The notes below the pieces were generated by a model that saw only the letters and a program-made list of their open reading frames with translations, was not told where the DNA came from and did no database searches. This document shows positions 10,423 to 21,019 of a stretch of 64,000 nucleotides of DNA, piece after piece; position 1 is the stretch's first letter; each line of letters begins with the position of its first letter. The translations under genes were made by a program, and so were the position numbers. The stretch lies in NCBI GenBank assembly GCA_010015675.1, contig ML977009.1, forward strand, positions 13,133 to 77,132, in the 5' to 3' direction. Source of the stretch: Byssothecium circinans (Eukaryota > Ascomycota > Dothideomycetes > Pleosporales > Massarinaceae).

Positions 10423-11529
10423 ATGCCCGACAGTGAGCAACCAAGATCGGCTCCCGGACGCCCGAAGCTGCGGAACAGCTGCAATGGATGCGGTGCCTCG
10501 AAGCTACGTTGTGACAGAGGTCAACCCGAGTGTGGGCGTTGCCTTGCACATGGAATCCCATGTGTCTATGGCCTGTCGAGGAAAATGGGCAAACCTCCGC
10601 GTCAACGACCTCGGTCGGGACCTACTCCTCCTTTCGATACCGATCAGTTCACCACTCGGTCCGCTACCGCTGATGTGCTTGGCCCTTGGGATGCACTCGA
10701 CAACAACCACAGCTTCATGATCCCTACCGACGCCTTTGACCAACAACCACTGGCACTGCCATCGTTCGCAAACCTCGATTTTACTGAATGGCCCAACATA
10801 GACCAATTCAAAGACAGCTACTCCTCCGAAAGTACAGCGCATCCATCTAATGGGAATACGAGCCCATGCGCCGATGCCGCATCCTCGACCGTGGCTGACG
10901 GGAGCGGTCATGACTGCTGCCAAGATGCCTACGAAATCTTGGGAAGCTTATCGCTCCTCAACCTCCGCAACAATCCAATCAATTCATCACCGAGTCTAGT
11001 CGCAGCTGCCAACCAAGTACCGCTAGATCACGTGCTACGACTAAGCCGGGAGGCTTCGGAACGGCTCAATAAACTCACAGAATGCTCGTGCCCCCCGGGG
11101 GCTGATTTTGCATTACTGTGTGCCTCTATCATCTCTCGAGTGTTGAACTGGTACCACCAAGCTGCCATCAGCATGCAAGGCGCTTCGTCACAGGACCCTG
11201 CGTCGCTGCAGGTCGCCACGGCTACATCGCCCGCACCCAGTGTGAACACTTCTGTCTCGCCGGCAACCATAGCTGTGGGATCGTTCAACGTGGACGATCT
11301 CCGTGTGCAGGCCGCATTGAAAATTCAACTACTGCTAGGTGAAATGAGGAGAGTTGGGGGTTTGATTGATCACTTTGCTTTACACAACAGCGGCCGTTTA
11401 CGGCACTCAAATGAAACGTCGAATGGTGGTATCGACAGTCTGTGTCAGAATCTGGATTCCTGGTTACGAAACGAGCACACGAGAGTGATCAATCTGATGC
11501 GGTCCAGGTTGAGAGAACTGAATGCTTGA
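10423..11529 (+). CDS. AflR-like Zn2Cys6 pathway-specific regulator
   Basis: An intronless 368-residue nuclear transcription factor. Residues 20-47 form a Zn2Cys6 binuclear cluster with spacing C-X2-C-X6-C-X6-C-X2-C-X6-C (C20, C23, C30, C37, C40, C47), beginning CNGCGASKLRC. The C-terminal half resembles the AflR regulatory domain: a CCQDAYEILGSLSLL segment, a Cys-rich stretch followed by LLCASIISRVLNWYHQAA, and a final helix QAALKIQLLLGEMRRVGGL. It is divergently transcribed from the PKS and lies next to a P450, so it is the obvious cluster activator. AflR of the aflatoxin pathway binds TCG-N5-CGA sites; whether this protein does is unknown. It is shorter than AflR itself (about 440 residues), but no domain appears to be missing. 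Confidence 0.88.
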   Translation: MPDSEQPRSAPGRPKLRNSCNGCGASKLRCDRGQPECGRCLAHGIPCVYGLSRKMGKPPRQRPRSGPTPPFDTDQFTTRSATADVLGPWDALDNNHSFMIPTDAFDQQPLALPSFANLDFTEWPNIDQFKDSYSSESTAHPSNGNTSPCADAASSTVADGSGHDCCQDAYEILGSLSLLNLRNNPINSSPSLVAAANQVPLDHVLRLSREASERLNKLTECSCPPGADFALLCASIISRVLNWYHQAAISMQGASSQDPASLQVATATSPAPSVNTSVSPATIAVGSFNVDDLRVQAALKIQLLLGEMRRVGGLIDHFALHNSGRLRHSNETSNGGIDSLCQNLDSWLRNEHTRVINLMRSRLRELNA

Positions 11530-11557
11530 TACAAACTATCTATCCAATTCCACTTTT

Positions 11558-13201
11558 TCAGTATTGCATTATCCCGTCTATGTCCACTGAGATGCCACGC
11601 AACTCATAACCCTCATTTATTGCAATCTCCCATTGCTCCTCGATCACGCGAAGCCTCTCTTCATCTCTTGGGATGAACCTGGCTGCAAAAGGCTTGGGCA
11701 GACTGAACCCTGCGTCCGGATACGCATTGTCACTCAGATCCATCTTCGCCTCCATACCATTCACCAACGGTGGACGTATTTCAAACCCCCATAGAATGCC
11801 GGCGAGCGCGATATCGAGAGAATTCTCCGCAAGGCGAGCACCCGGACAAGTTCGCCTTCCTGTGCTGAAAGTGAAGTGATCCCGCTTGTAGGGATCACTC
11901 ATAGCAGCGTACTCCGAGCTGTACAGTGGATGATTGAGGTAGCGCTCTGGCGTAAACTCAAAAGGACTATCGAATCGCTGCGGATCGAAATGTAAGAAAG
12001 CCGTGTTTGCAACTAGAACTGTGCCTTTGGGGATGATATGGTTCTTGTACCGAACATCCTCAGCAGCGTAGTGTCGAATTCCTGGAGCGAGGATGGGATT
12101 CATGCGGAGCATCTCTTTGACACAAGCCCGAACGTATGGCAGATTGCGCATATCCGCAAAATTCGGAAGACGATGGGGGCCAACGACACGCATGAGCTCC
12201 TTCTGGGCTTCATCCTGTACCCGCTGGTTCGCAGCGAGGTAAAGGATGAGGCTGTTTAGCGTAGCTGCTGTCGTCTCGAACCCCGCCTCCACCAATCCCG
12301 TGGACACCCAAATCAGGTCCTCCTCTCGTAGTCCCTGGGCATACCACGAATCCTTGTTCTCATAGATCTCGCGAGCATAGCAGTGCGGTGCCTTGCCTGA
12401 TGCAACCTGCTCCTCCAGACGACGCCACATATCCAGTTTGATATCCAGAATTTCCTTTGCAGCTTTGCGGGCCGTTGCCTGGCCTGGCTGGAGGAATTTC
12501 GGGAGCTTTGCTAGTGGTGGCAGTTCGTCCACCAAGAAAGCACCTGGACGCGATGTTCGGCGGAGGATCCCCTGACTCTTCACCGCATTTTGAGCGTCTT
12601 GTTCATCCCAACTCCTAACACGCCTGCCAAACGTGTTCGTCATGATGATACTAAGTGCGAACCGCCGCATATGTTGGTAGAAGCTCCTTTGGTTCGCGTT
12701 ATCCGTAGCCAGATCGAAGAGCAGCTGTTTCATCTCAAACTCCTGGCTCGGAGTGAAAGTCGCAGTCATCTGCACGGTAGTCATCTGGCGCACAATAGAC
12801 CTCAAGGCCCGCCAACGTGGTCCGTAAGACATTGTCGGCATTCGATTCCCGCCAGTGACAATGTCATGGCCCATGGGAGAAGGAGTCTTTGCCGACGTAA
12901 TGATGGATTGCTTTTCGAGGATTTCACGAATCGCTTCTGGACTATTAATGACAACCCAGTTGTACCATCCGACGCGGATCTTGAAGACCTCGCCATATTC
13001 TTCCGCCCATTTGCGGAACACGGCGGGCGCTTTGGGGGGAAGTTTGTAGCCAACACCGATCAAGGGGTATCCTCTAGGGCCTGGAATGGTGTTGAGCCGT
13101 TTGTCTTGTCGTATCCATACGATGGCTAAAGTTGCGAGGAAAAAGAAGGCAGCCAAGAATACGGCGCGGTTGCTTTGGTAGAGCGCAAATAGATCACTCA
13201 T
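11558..13201 (-). CDS. Cytochrome P450 monooxygenase (cluster P450 1)
   Basis: An intronless membrane-bound P450 of 547 residues, presumed to oxidise the polyketide scaffold. The start at 13201 is preferred over an in-frame Met at 13264 because the context AAAATGA is good and a membrane anchor (FLAAFFFLATLAIVWI) follows within 15 residues, then the Pro-rich hinge IPGPRGYPLIG. Core motifs are the I-helix AGFETTAA, the K-helix ExxR in KEMLRMNP, PERYL, and the haem loop FSTGRRTCPGARLAE with the cysteine ligand near residue 452. The fold and linker resemble P450s of aromatic polyketide clusters. It converges with the regulator gene (28 bases between stop codons) and diverges from the methyltransferase gene across a 469-base promoter. 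The substrate cannot be read from sequence. Confidence 0.92.
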   Translation of the reverse strand: MSDLFALYQSNRAVFLAAFFFLATLAIVWIRQDKRLNTIPGPRGYPLIGVGYKLPPKAPAVFRKWAEEYGEVFKIRVGWYNWVVINSPEAIREILEKQSIITSAKTPSPMGHDIVTGGNRMPTMSYGPRWRALRSIVRQMTTVQMTATFTPSQEFEMKQLLFDLATDNANQRSFYQHMRRFALSIIMTNTFGRRVRSWDEQDAQNAVKSQGILRRTSRPGAFLVDELPPLAKLPKFLQPGQATARKAAKEILDIKLDMWRRLEEQVASGKAPHCYAREIYENKDSWYAQGLREEDLIWVSTGLVEAGFETTAATLNSLILYLAANQRVQDEAQKELMRVVGPHRLPNFADMRNLPYVRACVKEMLRMNPILAPGIRHYAAEDVRYKNHIIPKGTVLVANTAFLHFDPQRFDSPFEFTPERYLNHPLYSSEYAAMSDPYKRDHFTFSTGRRTCPGARLAENSLDIALAGILWGFEIRPPLVNGMEAKMDLSDNAYPDAGFSLPKPFAARFIPRDEERLRVIEEQWEIAINEGYELRGISVDIDGIMQY

Positions 13202-13321
13202 TTTGCTATTGTGAGAAGCAATTGGCGGGCGTCTTGAATTGGTTTCGATGTTCTCCAATGGCAAAAGACCTTGGAATGCCTCATGTAGTCATGCTTCGGT
13301 GTCACACATTTTGTGTGCCTT

Positions 13322-13348
13322 CGGAGATAGAAGATACCGCTATCTCCG
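13322..13348. promoter_or_regulatory. CGG...CCG palindrome in shared P450/methyltransferase promoter
   Basis: CGGAGATAG (13322-13330) and CTATCTCCG (13340-13348) are perfect nine-base inverted arms separated by nine bases. Ending in CGG and CCG, the element looks like a binding site for a Zn2Cys6 homodimer. It lies between the divergent P450 and methyltransferase starts. Binding is inference. Confidence 0.5.
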
Positions 13349-13670
13349 CTTACACCATCCCATTCCTCTCACTGAAGTCTTCAAAGGCTTCTCTCTACGT
13401 TGAGCTAGACATAAACCATCATCATCAAGTCAGGCTACCGAGCCGACTGAGCCCGTACACAGCTCTACGAGTATTCGGAACCACCTACTATTCGACCAAC
13501 CAGAATTCGCCTTCGATACCCGGAGAAGCATCACCGACTCAGCTCCCAACCATTTGGAACCCGAACCATGAGCCAATCGCAGAAAGACAGCGTATATATG
13601 CCTCGTTCCTACGCGTTGGATAGAGTCATCACCACCTCCCTATCGTCCCGCGGAAAGAACAGAGAAAAGC

Positions 13671-14699
13671 ATGGCGTCCCTCGATCCCAAAACAAAGTCC
13701 ACGTACGCCACAACCGACTGGGAACACTACCGACAAGGCCGACCACCGTACCCGCAATCCCTCACGCGGATAATCTACGGCTACCGATCTCGCCACCCGA
13801 GCGCGCAATGGACCCGGCTCGTCGACATCGGGGCAGGCTCGGGCGTCGCATCCACAAACTTCATGCCCGACTTCAAAGTCCTTCACATCTCTGACCCGAG
13901 CGCCGCGAACCTCGACCAAGCCCGCACGTTCCTCCCCAACTGGGCGCAGACACACGGGCATAACCCCACGCTGGAGTACTCTGTGGCTTCGGGAGAGGAG
14001 GCACATGTGGGGGTCGGTGAAGGAAACGCCGATCTCGTCATTTGCGCTACTGCGGCTCACTTTATCGATCCTGATGGGTTGGCAGAATCGATTGCCAGGA
14101 TGTTGAGGCCTGGTGGTACGATGGCAGTGTTTAGCTACTGGATGCCGACATTTCCGGGGCGGTCGAAGGAGTTCCATGATGTGTTTGAGAGGGTGTGGGA
14201 TGAGTTGGTGGTGAAGTCGTTGCTGTCGGGGGAGAAGGGGAAGGATGATCCGAGTCAGACGAGGCTTGCCAAAGTGGTTCAACGTCGTATGTCTGGGAAG
14301 GGGGTGTTGGATTCTGTGCCAATTCCGCAGGAGCTTTTTACTGATGCGCAGCGTGTGTATATCAATGCCAAGAGCGGCGAGATTGCTTACAGAGCTATCT
14401 TTGAGAAGTTCTTACCGGCTGGTGGGGAACCGTGGGGGATTGCGAAGGTGGATTCGGGTGAGAAGATTGTTCATTATGCTACGGGCACTGATGAAGAGGC
14501 TGAGGGGTGGTTGTTTGAGGTTGATAGGAAGTGGCTGTCGAATTTTGTGAATACGATTCGGCCGGCGAATAGTAATATGACGGAGGAAGAGGCTCGCGAG
14601 GCATATGCTGAGTGGAATAAGGTGTTTGATGAGGAGTGTGGTGATGGTGTTCTCAGGGTCTTGTGGCCTGCGTATTTGGTGCTGGCTACGAGGAAGTGA
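13671..14699 (+). CDS. Class I SAM-dependent methyltransferase
   Basis: An intronless 342-residue soluble methyltransferase. The start ATG (CAAGC-type context GAAAAGCATGG) opens MASLDPKTKSTYATTDWEHYRQGRPPYP. Motif I of the Rossmann fold is VDIGAGSGVAS near residue 47, the acidic residue ending beta-2 is in HISDPSAAN, and motif IV/post-I is ADLVICATAAHFIDPDG. This is the trans-aconitate methyltransferase/Crg1-like group of class I enzymes, often seen in fungal clusters. The likely acceptor is an oxygen of the polyketide or a carboxylate, which I cannot decide. Its divergent promoter is shared with the upstream P450, suggesting co-regulation. Confidence 0.85.
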   Translation: MASLDPKTKSTYATTDWEHYRQGRPPYPQSLTRIIYGYRSRHPSAQWTRLVDIGAGSGVASTNFMPDFKVLHISDPSAANLDQARTFLPNWAQTHGHNPTLEYSVASGEEAHVGVGEGNADLVICATAAHFIDPDGLAESIARMLRPGGTMAVFSYWMPTFPGRSKEFHDVFERVWDELVVKSLLSGEKGKDDPSQTRLAKVVQRRMSGKGVLDSVPIPQELFTDAQRVYINAKSGEIAYRAIFEKFLPAGGEPWGIAKVDSGEKIVHYATGTDEEAEGWLFEVDRKWLSNFVNTIRPANSNMTEEEAREAYAEWNKVFDEECGDGVLRVLWPAYLVLATRK

Positions 14700-14998
14700 G
14701 CTCAGTCATTCAGTTGTCTTGATAGTTCAATTCTAATCTTTCCACATGATATTTTTCAGGATGGTGATTGTTTTGAGCCTCATCTATTCTTATGTACAGT
14801 GTACAGGTTCCCAGAATTGTACTGGGTTTGAAGTTGGTCACTGTTAGGTGTATATTCAAGTTCAATACTCCCACACCAATTTCCTACGGAGTGCGTCGAC
14901 GGTGAACAAACAAACTCGATCACTTATCATACTAGCCTAATTTATAGAGTTGCACGCCGAAACTACGAGCTCGTCTCAAACGTAAACTGGTCGATCTA

Positions 14999-16573
14999 CT
15001 AAGGCTCCACCGCAGTCCCCTCCTTATCGGGAACATACCTCCAGGCCTGATCGAGCCCGCCATAAAACACAAACCTCTTCAGATTATCCGTCACCATCTC
15101 ACCTCCAAATCCCACACCACCAGCAACATCCTTCACAACCTGTTCCGGCATCAAATTCCCATTCGGTGCAATCGCTCTCTCCGCCGAGTCCAACGCCATA
15201 TGCGTTATCTTGATGAAGTCCTGCTTCCGAATAGGTAGCTCTGGAACATACCGCTCGTCGAGCTGTTCCAGGCTATACAAAGCGCGGACCACCTTCGCCA
15301 AATGCCCTTCATCGCGGTACACGATGGATCGCTGGAACAGTTCTGGCCAGTTATCATTTGGTTGCCGTGGAATATAGTTGAGGACACGCTCTGGGAATAG
15401 CTGTGGGCTGCCACAACCAGCGTACATGACAATGTCGACCCTCGCTTTCGCTTCTAAGAGACGGGCTTTGTTCGCGTCTGAGATCCAGTCCAGCGCCAAT
15501 ATCGCCGGGTAGAACACGGCCAGTGTGACCGTGTGGAGAAGAACAAAATCCATCGCTTCAAGCTTCCCCGGTTGCTGCGCTGCTCCCATAACGTACGTAT
15601 TCGTAAACATCATATCGCCGAGCTTACGCTGCAAGTCCTCGGGTTCAGGCTTCACTTGGACCTGGCTGAGATACAGTACGAGATCCTTGGCAGTGACGCG
15701 TTTAAGGAAGCCATCGGGGATCTTATTGAATGGATCGGTGGCTTTGACACCGTTCGTGATAACCGGATCTTTTCGGAGCTCTTCCAGTATTTGCAGGAGG
15801 GGCTTGATTGGTGCGTCTTTTTTGGAGCGAACGTACGATTCAGTAGGGAGGAGGAAATCCTTGGGCCAGTTTGCGTGGACGCAGGCGCCAGCCAACGCTT
15901 CGGCGACGATGCTGGGTTGGTTGAATTCCAGACCGCATCCTAGGTGGATCATGGGGTGTACGAGATCTACGTTACGTCGCTGTTAGGACCGATTCCCACA
16001 GTACCACGAGAATTCATCTCAAATCACGCAACATACCTGTATACATGCGACAAAAGATATCATCAGCCCTCTCATCACCCTTGAGCACGTACTCCTCCAC
16101 CACAGCCCGCATCCCCTTCGCCCTCAGCTCTTCCTCAAAGAACTGCAGAAAATCCACGTAACACTCATCTTTCCCCAAACACTGTTCGAAAACCTGCGGG
16201 TCCTTAAGGTCCAAGCGCTGTTCTTTGTCTGCCTTATCGGACCGCTCCATAGAAGTTTGGTACGGCGTGTTGTACTCCCACATATCCTGGATCTGACCAG
16301 GCGTCGCACCGAGCGCCCACAGTGACAAAAGATGGTGCGTAAGATGGTCTGATGCGTCGGTCAGCTACTAAAGTCCCCAAGGGGGAAAAGCGGTGGCTTA
16401 CTGTGAAAAGTGCCCTTCCATCGCGTGTGGTACGACGAGTGATTTACGGTGAGAAGTTCAGATGCCTTCTTTGCGCTCGCCTCTGTCAGATTCCCAACAT
16501 GCGTATGGCCGGGAGTTGTGGCTGTGGAGAGCTGAACAAGCGTTGGGTCAGCTTCAGAGTGGTTGGTGGCCAT
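14999..16573 (-). CDS. Questin oxidase-like Baeyer-Villiger-type enzyme
   Basis: Three exons (minus): 16573-16402, 16348-16037, 15966-14999, giving 483 residues. Introns of 53 and 70 bases have GTAAGC/CATCAG and GTATGT/CGTAG borders. The protein belongs to the questin oxidase/AflY-type family (DUF4243), recognised by FHNHLTHHLLSLWALG near residue 57 and HPMIHLGCGLEFNQP near residue 165, both rich in paired His residues. Known members (GedK questin oxidase, and AflY/HypA of aflatoxin synthesis) carry out Baeyer-Villiger-type oxygen insertion that opens quinone or xanthone-type rings. It lies between the methyltransferase and the O-methyltransferase genes, so it is a strong candidate for a scaffold-remodelling step in this pathway. 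The chemistry on this substrate is inferred. Length is normal for the family. Confidence 0.85.
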
Positions 16574-17142
16574 TTTGGTAAATTGAACGTGGAGCTGATG
16601 TCAGGTTAGGATAACGCCCTACCCGTTGCCTTCAAGAGCCTTTATTGATGAAGTGAGGACATAAGGCGAATGCTAACTCCGGCAGGACGTCATGTAGGCT
16701 GTCAGATCAGGGTATTGTTAGTAACGTGATCTCGGCCCTATGAAGTGCGCGATTATAAAGCAAAGCTCAGCTATTGACAGAGTCGTCAGTATGCCGAACA
16801 ACCAAAGTATCCGATTGTCAATATTCCGACTAAGAATATCCGACCACGGCCGAAAGATCCCCGGAGCTACTATAAGCCAGGGCATTGAATTTAAGGGCTG
16901 GCCTCTGACGCATTCGGTCGCACATGCTCACTGACTCCAGGGCGCCTCAAGGACACAAAAATCACGTGATCAATGATGCGAATGCCAATGACCTCTTAGC
17001 ACCAGATATAATCAAGAATCACAGCTGAATTCAAATTCAATCTCCAAAGTTTGGAAAAATTTTGTTTGTTCTAGAGCGTGATTGTCGTAACCGTCCCTGT
17101 TCCCCGCGCACAGCTTCGACGTGATTATCTCAAAAACTCGCC
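16574..17142. promoter_or_regulatory. Upstream region of the questin oxidase-like gene
   Basis: 569 bases hold the promoter of the gene ending at 14999 and the 3' flank of the O-methyltransferase. Five CCGA half-sites fall within 60 bases (16794-16853), three of them as TCCGA in the same orientation with spacings of 15 and 14 bases. Half-sites of this type are what Zn2Cys6 proteins contact. No gene is seen. Confidence 0.4.
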
Positions 17143-18587
17143 TTAACGTAACTTCACCTCCAGAACTGCCATAGTACTCCCAAACGGCTCAACCACATTC
17201 ACCAATTCCAACCCCTCATCCGTAGCCCGAATCAAGCCATTCCAATCCTCCAAATCCCTCTCCTTGCTATTCCCCATCTGCAACATCGTCAGATCCCTCG
17301 CCCTCGCAACGCGCTCAACCGACACGGGCATCGATCCGGGTTTCGGCAGCACGGTGTCCATAATCAACAACCGTGACTTTGAATTATCCATAGCCGCCAC
17401 TATTTTTTTGAGAATAGTGACGCACTCGGTGTCGGGCCAGTCGTGTAGGATCATGCGAAGAAGGTAAATGTCTGCGCCTTTGACTGGCTGCGGGTTCGTG
17501 AAGTCGTGGCCTTGGAATTTGAGACGGGAGAGGATGTCGGATGGTAAGGAATCCGCTGCGGCTTTGCGGCCGTTTTCGGCATTGACGGGGAGATCTTGTA
17601 CTATGAAGTTGAGATGAGGGAATGCTTTGGCTAGTGCGATGGCAGTTCCGCCTGTGGATCCGCCAACCTGTATCAATCATGTTAGTATTGGTCAGAAGAT
17701 TTGAAAATTGACGTACTCACATCGACAACAGTTCCTCCGTCGGGGAGATTTTGCCATGCAACCCCGTCTACAAGATGCTTGAGGTTGAGCCCACTACTAC
17801 TCCTCACATGGTTCATGTATTTGGGAAACTGGATCCTGAGCTCCTTGTCTCGCCCAATATGGTCGAAGAACGGGAGGTCAGTCTTGAATGCAGCATTATA
17901 CGCTGTCTCGTAAGTGCGCATGGTGTCAGCTCCCCATTTCTTGTGAGCCGCTGCCATAGACAATGCCATTGGTGCAGACCTCGCGCACATATAGCTGGCA
18001 TAGTTGTGGACGCCGGAATCGCTAGCAAGAAATGCAGAAGTTGCTGAATGTCGCACATGCTTGCCGTCTGGTTCTTCGCGGAAGAGTGCGTTGGTCATGG
18101 CCATGCGAATCACGCTCTTGAGTCGCTGTTCAGGGACGCCAGTTACGTTGGCCAGGTCGACATAGCTGATAGCATCGTGTAGAGGAACGCGGTGGAAGAT
18201 GTCGTATTGGCAGAGATACTCGAGACAGGAAATGTAGTGGAACTTTGCAGCGTCGTGAGCAACTCAGATCAAGGTAGAAGAAAAGAATATTCAACATACA
18301 CCAGTAGCTAGTTGAGGCAGAAACTCGCTTGGCCCAATAGCGAGCTGTGAAAGCTTCAATGCGGCTGAAATAAGATCTTGCTGTGCCTGGCGTATTTCCT
18401 GCGCTGCATCTCCAGGAACCACAATGCTCGGCCCGTCGCTGTTGAAGGACGGCTGGGGAAGCTTGTGGGCTTCCAGATAGTGGCTCACGATGCTCGCATT
18501 CTTTGCGATAACCTCACTCAGAACTAAGAGTGAGGACGCGCTAGAAAGACCGTTTGCCTCCCCGTTCTGTTGCTGATCGACCGTCAT
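17143..18587 (-). CDS. O-methyltransferase of fungal secondary metabolism
   Basis: Three exons (minus): 18587-18300, 18242-17721, 17667-17143, giving 444 residues. It transfers methyl from SAM to a hydroxyl, presumably a phenol of the polyketide. The catalytic domain has VDVGGSTGGTAIALAKAFP (SAM site, spanning the exon 2-3 junction), IVQDLP (acidic residue contacting ribose) and LLRMILHDWPD, whose His is the usual general base of this plant-type/AflP-like family. The N-terminal half is the dimerisation and winged-helix region (FHYISCLEYLCQYDIFHRVPL). The exon 1-2 junction has an alternative (18302/18262, a 39-base intron) that would insert a few residues; the 57-base intron chosen has the better donor, GTATGT. 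It is the second methyltransferase of the cluster. Confidence 0.9.
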
Positions 18588-19317
18588 ATTGGTGGCCTAA
18601 CTGTGAGTCAACAACGACAGTCATTACACCCTGGTATATGAGCTCGCATTAGATTTCGCATTCTTTGTACTACAGGTGGCATGCAAGAAAGTGTTTTTGG
18701 TTCCGTTCGGGTCCCGACTTGTGTTCTCGGGTGTAAGACGGGCTTTCCCTTCACCGCTGTGCTGTGGCGATGCTCGGCTGATATGCTGGTGTCGTACGAT
18801 GACTACGAAACGCGACAGATAGTAGGGCTCTTTCTTTGAGACAGTATGAGTCACTTTAGGTACCCATGTAACCAGGTGTTCATTGAGTGTTACTCAGCAT
18901 CCCGCGGAGGACGGAAGGGTGAGAATAAACGAGGCCAGACACGGAAATCTAATTAGAGTCGGAAAAAACGAAATCATTTAATCCAACATCGTTTAATCCA
19001 ATATCGTGTAATCTACCACAATGCAGCTGTCGAAGCAAGTCTACCTCCATAAACAAATTCAAAGGCTTGGAAATACTTGAATACAGATTTCAAGTTTCAA
19101 GAACCTTATATCATACATTGCGCTAGATGTCTGCGTGCTTATTTTCCACTTCCACGTTGTTGTTACTGCAACAGTGCCAGCATCACTTTGTCGAGATGAT
19201 GGTCTCCCACAGGACGATTCCCAAATACAAGCCTTTCCGCAGTTAATATGAATACAGTCACATCAAACGATCACATATCCCAGTATCCAAGCATACCACA
19301 CCAGCCCCACCCAGGGA
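18588..19317. promoter_or_regulatory. O-methyltransferase promoter and P450 3' flank
   Basis: No gene is supported in these 730 bases. At 18707-18717 a perfect palindrome TCGGGTCCCGA, which fits the AflR-type rule TCG-N5-CGA, lies 120 bases upstream of the O-methyltransferase start. Around 18970-19015 a short imperfect tandem of the word ATC(G/A)TTTAATCCAA is repeated two to three times. Confidence 0.4.
18707..18717. promoter_or_regulatory. TCG-N5-CGA palindrome (AflR-type site)
   Basis: TCGGGTCCCGA reads the same on both strands and matches the published AflR core TCG-N5-CGA, though not the stricter form in which the fifth base is A or T. It is 120 bases from the O-methyltransferase start in a cluster that encodes an AflR-like protein. 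A match of this looseness is expected by chance every few kilobases, so the palindromy and position are the main support. Confidence 0.4.
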
Positions 19318-21019
19318 CTACACCTCAAGCCCCCTCAAAAACCTAGCATCCCCCACCTCCCACGGATGTTCCCTCTCCACCTCCCTTATCACCTCAACAC
19401 ACCTCTCACTCCTCGGCACAATCCTACACTCAAACAGCAATGGATGCGCCACCAACCCGGCCGTCGTCCCCACCATCGGCTCCACCACCCTCCCCGTCTC
19501 CTTATCCACAGCCTTCCGAATGTCAAATACCGCCAGCGTCTGCGCAATAGTCAGGAAGATATTCGAATCCGCCAGTAACCTCCCCGGACAGATACGTCGT
19601 CCGAAGCCAAATATGTATTTGGCAGGATCGGGTTGTGGATTTGGTCCTAGGAAGCGCTCGGGTTTGAAGGCTTCGGGGTCCGGGTAGACGGCGGGGTCGG
19701 AGGAAAACCATTTTATCGAGGGCAGGATCATGGCGCCTTTGGGGATGCGATAGCCGCGGAACTCGTCTTCTTCGTCGGCGAGATGCGGTGGGCCGATGGG
19801 GGCGAGTGGGTGCCAGCGTAGTGTTTCCTTGATCACGGCTTCGATGTACGGTAACTTGTCGCGGTCCTGGAAGCCTGGGAGACGATCTGGGCCAACGACG
19901 CGATCGATTTCTTCTCTCGCTTTGGCTTGGACGTCGGGGAAGGCTGTCATGGCGAGGAAGAAGAAGCTCAAGCCCGCGGCGGTGGAGTCGGCACCACCGG
20001 CGTAGAGCGCAGCAGCGCTCTGTTCAGTGTCCATTTTGACTTCTGCGTCGTTGGGGTTGGCACGGAGGAGGCGCTCGACGTAGGAGGGCTTTGCGGAGTT
20101 TTGGGCTATTTGCTGGGTTACGAAGTCCACGGGGACGTTCATGCTGTTATCGGAATCTTTCTTCCATTGCCGCGCTGTCTTTTTGAAGCAAGTTCCAGGT
20201 ACCCAGTCAGGAAGGAAACGAAGAAATGGAAGGATGTCAACCATCCAGGCGCCGACTACTACGGCTTTGCTGAACTCTTCCATGACTGTGTTGATCAGAC
20301 GGACTAAGGCGTCTGGTGTGTGTGGCGAAGGAGTGTAGCCGTAGAGCATGCTTAGCATAAGCGAGCCAGATTCTCTGTGACTTGTCAGGTTCATTTGAAC
20401 AGGAAGAATCGAGAAATTATGCGTACGTTTCGAGATGGCCGATCACACCTTCTGGCTTATTCAACGTCCGCAGCAAAAACCGTCGTACTTCCAAATCCAT
20501 AGCAGAATGATACCTAGTGATCGCGCTTCGAGTCCCAAGTTGACCACCAGCTAGCTTGCGCTGGCGACGAAAGATGTGATTATTCGAACGAAATGGCATT
20601 CGTTCATTGTATCCACACCTACGTACCCAACCAAGTCAGCAAGACATTTACCCCTCAACTACAAAGAAACGCAGAACTCACATCTCCCCTGCAAAAACCT
20701 GTCTCCCCCTTGACGAATATTTCGCTCCTCTCTTATCCAGCAGCTCAAGAGTAGCCTCCAAATCATGCATCAAGATGATAGTCTGACCCATCACTTGGAT
20801 CGTACACATCCCGCCATAGACATCCTTGAATTTGAGCCAATGCTTCCATTCCAGCGTTCCTTTGGGTGGGAGATCTGCGATGTTCCCAAAGATTGGAATG
20901 CCTCGGGGGCCCGGTGGAAGAGGGAGAGTGTTGGGCGTGAGCACGAATTTCTTGATGAGATAGGCCAAAATGAGGACTATCGCAATTGCTTGCGCAGATG
21001 AGTAAGCCGTGATGGTCAT
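19318..21019 (-). CDS. Cytochrome P450 monooxygenase (cluster P450 2)
   Basis: Three exons (minus): 21019-20682, 20618-20427, 20374-19318, giving 528 residues. Introns of 63 and 52 bases have GTGAGT/ACGTAG and GTACGC/TCACAG borders and restore phase exactly. An N-terminal membrane segment (AIAIVLILAYLI) is followed by the hinge LPPGPRGIPIFGNIADLP. Motifs are I-helix AGGADSTAA, K-helix ExxR in KETLRWHP, PERF, and the haem loop FGFGRRICPGRLLA with the cysteine ligand near residue 439. The sequence is typical of the O-methylsterigmatocystin oxidoreductase-like P450s (CYP64 neighbourhood) common in fungal clusters. The gene shares a 455-base divergent promoter with the NmrA-like gene. Substrate unknown. 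Confidence 0.92.

Noticed and set aside
13513..13523. TCG-N5-CGG match in the P450/methyltransferase promoter
   Set aside because: Fails the stricter AflR consensus, and such matches are expected by chance at this density.
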